DNA from: Bacillus kexueae
Lineage (GTDB): Bacteria; Bacillota; Bacilli; Bacillales; Aeribacillaceae
Reading direction: 5' to 3'
DNA: 64,000 bases
NCBI RefSeq assembly: GCF_022809095.1
Contig: NZ_JALAZE010000007.1
Coordinates: 1-64,000, forward strand
Positions 61,568 to 64,000 of this stretch are shown here, piece after piece. How positions within the stretch are numbered: the stretch's first letter is position 1; the number at the start of each line of letters is the position of its first letter. The notes beneath the pieces are model-generated. The model made no database searches and was not told the origin of the DNA. It worked only from the letters and a program-made list of their open reading frames with translations. The translations under genes were made by a program, and so were the position numbers.

Positions 61568-61711
61568 GCTCATCGCTCCCTTTTAGTTTTTACATACTAT
61601 ATCAATTTCTTTTTAATAGTGAAAGGGAGATAATCTCACATTTTACCCGATGTAAGCGAATACATAGGTGAAAATCTCGTATTTTCTTTATTTTTCTTAC
61701 TTTTTAGAAAA

Positions 61712-62194
61712 TTACAAAAACAATGTGTATGAACGGTAACCAAAGTGGTCTCCAGGATTTAAATTGGATTCTTTATGTAACGGCGCTAGCTCTTTTCTTC
61801 TAGCAAATTCTATGAGCAACAACGAGGATGCTGGGTCTTTCAATAACTCCTGTGGAGAAAAGAACTTCACTTCATTAACTTCATTCTCCTCGATGACGAT
61901 GGTATCAGTTATTGCTTGTAAGTGAAAAATAATCATATTATCGCTTATCTCTTTTTTTAACACACCAGAACGCACCCCGATGACACCATTGACGATTGCA
62001 TCTATCCCTGTCTCTTCTTTAACTTCCCGTATTACTGCTTCTTCTACCGTCTCTCCTTCATCCACAAATCCAGCAGGGAATGACCATTTCCCTTTTAGTC
62101 CTCCATAATTCTTTTTGACAACAAGCCATTCACCTTGACTATTTTCAACTATTCCTGAGACAGCCAACCATACATTTCCACGCTTTTTTCCCAT
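61712..62194 (-). CDS. Nudix hydrolase
   Basis: 160 residues. Complete Nudix box: [20 protein letters not shown] followed by TGI (about 41-63), after SFPA. It should hydrolyse a nucleoside diphosphate linked to another moiety using magnesium. GGGGGAGAG stands before the ATG. The C-terminus ends [13 protein letters not shown]. Substrate unknown. Follows yumB on the same strand after that gene's terminator. Confidence 0.85.
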   Translation of the reverse strand: MGKKRGNVWLAVSGIVENSQGEWLVVKKNYGGLKGKWSFPAGFVDEGETVEEAVIREVKEETGIDAIVNGVIGVRSGVLKKEISDNMIIFHLQAITDTIVIEENEVNEVKFFSPQELLKDPASSLLLIEFARRKELAPLHKESNLNPGDHFGYRSYTLFL

Positions 62195-62217
62195 CTTCTC
62201 TCCCCCAAATTCTATTT

Positions 62218-62249
62218 AAAAAGGCAAAAGCGGATGCTTTTGCCTTTTT
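62218..62249. terminator. Terminator of yumB
   Basis: AAAAGGCAAAAGC-GGAT-GCTTTTGCCTTTTT, symmetric with A-run and T-run. It lies 10 bp beyond the minus-strand yumB stop. Confidence 0.9.
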
Positions 62250-62258
62250 AATATATCA

Positions 62259-63473
62259 TTAGAATAATTTGAATTTACCTTTTTTCATCACAAGTGAAGG
62301 ACCGCCAACCATGTATAATGCACGGTTATCAATCATTTTCTTCATGAATGATGCTTTCGAACCTACCATTTTCTTACCGAAAGCAACCCCTACAGCATCA
62401 TGCTCACCAAGAGATGCAACCGTACCTTTAATGTCTGGCTTAAACTCAACCATTTCACCATTTCCACGAATTAACGTCGCTAAGTTCTTCGCACAAACTT
62501 CACCTTGTTGCATTGCGATTTGTGCAGTTGGTGGATATGGACGATCTGTTTCTTCATTAATAATTAATGAACAGTCACCAATGATGAATACTTCTTCATG
62601 ACCTGGAGCACGTAAGTCTTTTTCAACTTTTACGCGACCGCGCATAGCTTCAAATCCAGATTCTTCAACAATGCTGTTTCCACGAACACCCGCAGCCCAA
62701 ATTACAGTACCTGCTTTAATTTCTTCAACGTTATCGTCTTTCGCAACAACGATTCCGCTCTCTGTACACTCTTTAATCATTGTACCAATTTTGAACTCTA
62801 CGCCTTTACGTTGTAAGTGATCAACAGCATACTCTACTAATTCTGGATCAAATCCTGGTAACGCAGTAGGAGCTGCTTCCACGCAGATGATACGTACTTT
62901 CTTATGGTCAATATCGTACTCACGGCAAAGCTCTGGAACTCGGTTTGCTAATTCTCCTAAGAATTCGATTCCAGTGAATCCAGCTCCACCTACAACAATT
63001 GATAAACGAGTATCGTCTTTAACTTCTTCAGTGTTGTAAGTAGCGAATTGATATTCAATATGCTCACGAATTTGACGAGCAGAGTTGATATTAGAAATAG
63101 TGAAAGCGTATTCTTTCAAGCCCTGAATACCGAACGTCTCAGGATGTGCACCTAATGCTACTACTAAGTAATCGTACTCTAACTCACCGTTTTCAAGAAC
63201 TACTTTCTTCTCTTCACGATTAATCGTTTTAACCGTATCTTGCACAAAGTTTACACGGCTTGTATCAATAACATCTTTAATTTGATAACGACAACGATCG
63301 TGGTGTAATGTACCAGCTGAAGCTTCATGTAACCATGTTGTTTCATAATGGTAATCATGCTTATTCACTAATGTAATGTCAGCTTCATTAACACCGACCA
63401 TTTTTTGAAGACGAGTTACAGTCATAAGTCCACCGTAACCTGCGCCAAGTACAACAACTTTAGGTTTATTCAC
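62259..63473 (-). CDS. yumB: Type II NADH dehydrogenase (NDH-2), YumB
   Basis: 404-residue flavoprotein passing electrons from NADH to quinone at the inner face of the membrane. First nucleotide motif [13 protein letters not shown] at 5-17. Second [17 protein letters not shown] near 160. The FAD-Asp motif is in [10 protein letters not shown] near 298, and the quinone-site AQXXXQ (AQIAMQQG) is near 317. The GTG at 63473 after AAAGGTTGG starts the expected MNKPK sequence. It is divergent from yumC as in B. subtilis. A Rex-like site lies upstream, suggesting control by the NADH/NAD ratio. Confidence 0.93.
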   Translation of the reverse strand: MNKPKVVVLGAGYGGLMTVTRLQKMVGVNEADITLVNKHDYHYETTWLHEASAGTLHHDRCRYQIKDVIDTSRVNFVQDTVKTINREEKKVVLENGELEYDYLVVALGAHPETFGIQGLKEYAFTISNINSARQIREHIEYQFATYNTEEVKDDTRLSIVVGGAGFTGIEFLGELANRVPELCREYDIDHKKVRIICVEAAPTALPGFDPELVEYAVDHLQRKGVEFKIGTMIKECTESGIVVAKDDNVEEIKAGTVIWAAGVRGNSIVEESGFEAMRGRVKVEKDLRAPGHEEVFIIGDCSLIINEETDRPYPPTAQIAMQQGEVCAKNLATLIRGNGEMVEFKPDIKGTVASLGEHDAVGVAFGKKMVGSKASFMKKMIDNRALYMVGGPSLVMKKGKFKLF

Positions 63474-63538
63474 GGGACACACCAACCTTTTTGTAGTATT
63501 ATTTGTTCAATAGCAAATTGCTATACGAGTGAAAGAGT

Positions 63539-63556
63539 TTGTGAAAACCTTCACTT
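63539..63556. promoter_or_regulatory. Rex-like operator upstream of yumB
   Basis: TTGTGAA-AACC-TTCACTT against the Rex consensus TTGTGAA-N4-TTCACAA: 12 of 14 positions match. It lies 66-83 bp before the NADH dehydrogenase start, where a redox-sensing repressor would make sense. Confidence 0.6.
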
Positions 63557-63656
63557 TAAATCGCAAAAAGAAATCACACAATTGTTAAAATAAGTTCATA
63601 AAATCTTAACATTATGAATGCCTAATGTCATAATATCTCTTTATTCGACGTTTTTC

Positions 63657-63692
63657 AAGCTGATTTTTGTGTTCAGAAAAGTCAGCTTTTTT
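63657..63692 (+). terminator. Orphan terminator-like hairpin between yumB and yumC
   Basis: AAGCTGA / TCAGCTT with an 18-nt loop followed by TTTT. On the plus strand no gene precedes it, so it may end a short RNA or be part of the yumC leader. The rest of the 63557-63930 stretch shows no gene. Confidence 0.4.
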
Positions 63693-63943
63693 ACATAAAA
63701 CCGTACATTCAATACTTTCCCTTCTCTACATTAAAATCCCAGTGCTTAAAAGGGTTAAATCCTCATTAAAGCAATAAAACTTTCCAATAAACCCATACCC
63801 TCACATCCGTCTAATCAAGTTTCACGTATTTCAAAGTGAACAATATTAAATAAGAAGGGATATAATTACAAGGAATTGTCATACACGCTTCTCACTTTGA
63901 AATATGCTATTATATAGGGGAAGAAGCGACAGGGGGGATATGA

Positions 63944-64000
63944 GTGAACGAGGATCAAAAAGTGTTTGATATTACGATTATCGGAGGAGGTCCAGTTGGA
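63944..64000 (+). CDS. yumC: Ferredoxin/flavodoxin--NADP reductase YumC, 5' end (partial)
   Basis: Only the first 19 codons are in the window. They read MNEDQKVFDITIIGGGPVG with GTG as start, six bases after AGGGGGG. The match to the start of B. subtilis YumC (KVYDITIIGGGPVG) and the divergent placement next to yumB identify it. The GGGPVG part is the FAD-binding motif of thioredoxin reductase-like ferredoxin-NADP reductases. Confidence 0.88.
   Translation, partial: MNEDQKVFDITIIGGGPVG

Noticed and set aside
61444-61671. Plus-strand frame over yuiA
   Set aside because: The minus strand carries the two CxxCxGxG motifs and a proper ribosome binding site; the plus frame has neither.

Overview
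The window reads as chromosomal DNA of a spore-forming, low-GC Bacillaceae member related to, but not identical with, Bacillus subtilis. It carries spore genes (tgl, a gerPF-like gene, kinB/kapB/kapD), AGGAGG-type ribosome binding sites with frequent TTG/GTG starts, and a gene order that largely follows the B. subtilis yug-kin-mrp-com-yue-yui-yum region. The genus cannot be fixed from this sequence alone.

Layout. 1-750: the 5' end of a 16S rRNA gene on the minus strand with three tandem promoters. 750-4215: a minus-strand operon for uptake of a thiamine-pyrimidine precursor behind a TPP riboswitch, with a MITE-like repeat in its leader. 4494-12307: a GNAT protein, a DMT exporter, an acyl-CoA synthetase, tRNA-Ala(GGC), a glutamate-synthase-like protein, an iron alcohol dehydrogenase and spore-coat transglutaminase. 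12845-24975: a yug-like block (O-methyltransferase, yugU, yugP, Mistic/mstX, potassium channel yugO, yugN, pgi, yuzA, yugI, alaT-alaR, a yugF broken by an in-frame stop, yugE, patB). 25400-29790: kinB and kapB, here separated by three minus-strand genes, then kapD. 30181-37448: yuxK, two small membrane proteins and the complete mrpABCDEFG antiporter operon. 37511-41069: yuxO, a SIMPL protein, comA, comQ and a 46-residue degQ.

41291-48983: small unknown genes, an XRE regulator, an HpaB-type monooxygenase, yueH/yueG-like genes, a RimJ/L acetyltransferase, an HD phosphohydrolase, the secretion-stress pair cssRS and a benzil reductase. 49060-53247: an alanine catabolism module (AGCS symporter, AdeR-type activator, alanine dehydrogenase). 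53290-64000: a membrane protein, a small 56-residue CDS, yuiF, pepA, a DUF309 gene with a likely frameshift, yuiD, a cobalamin-binding-like protein, yuiC, yuiB, yuiA, a Nudix hydrolase, NDH-2 (yumB) behind a Rex-like site, and the start of yumC.

Points that stand out. (1) The quorum-sensing locus keeps degQ, comQ and comA, but comX and comP are absent: only 40 bp lie between comQ and comA. comQ seems to have lost a normal start codon, while a ComA-box-like site is still present upstream of degQ. (2) Two families of dispersed non-coding repeats fill many intergenic gaps. Family A (170-395 bp) has imperfect terminal inverted repeats starting GGCT(C/G)TTTTC, and two copies are flanked by perfect 8-bp target duplications. 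Family B has a roughly 110-bp core ending GGAGCTAGACACC. (3) Several genes carry lesions or altered sites: the yugF nonsense codon, the DUF309 frameshift, and a Cu/Zn-SOD-like lipoprotein lacking one copper-ligand histidine. No transposase, prophage, CRISPR array or defence island was seen.
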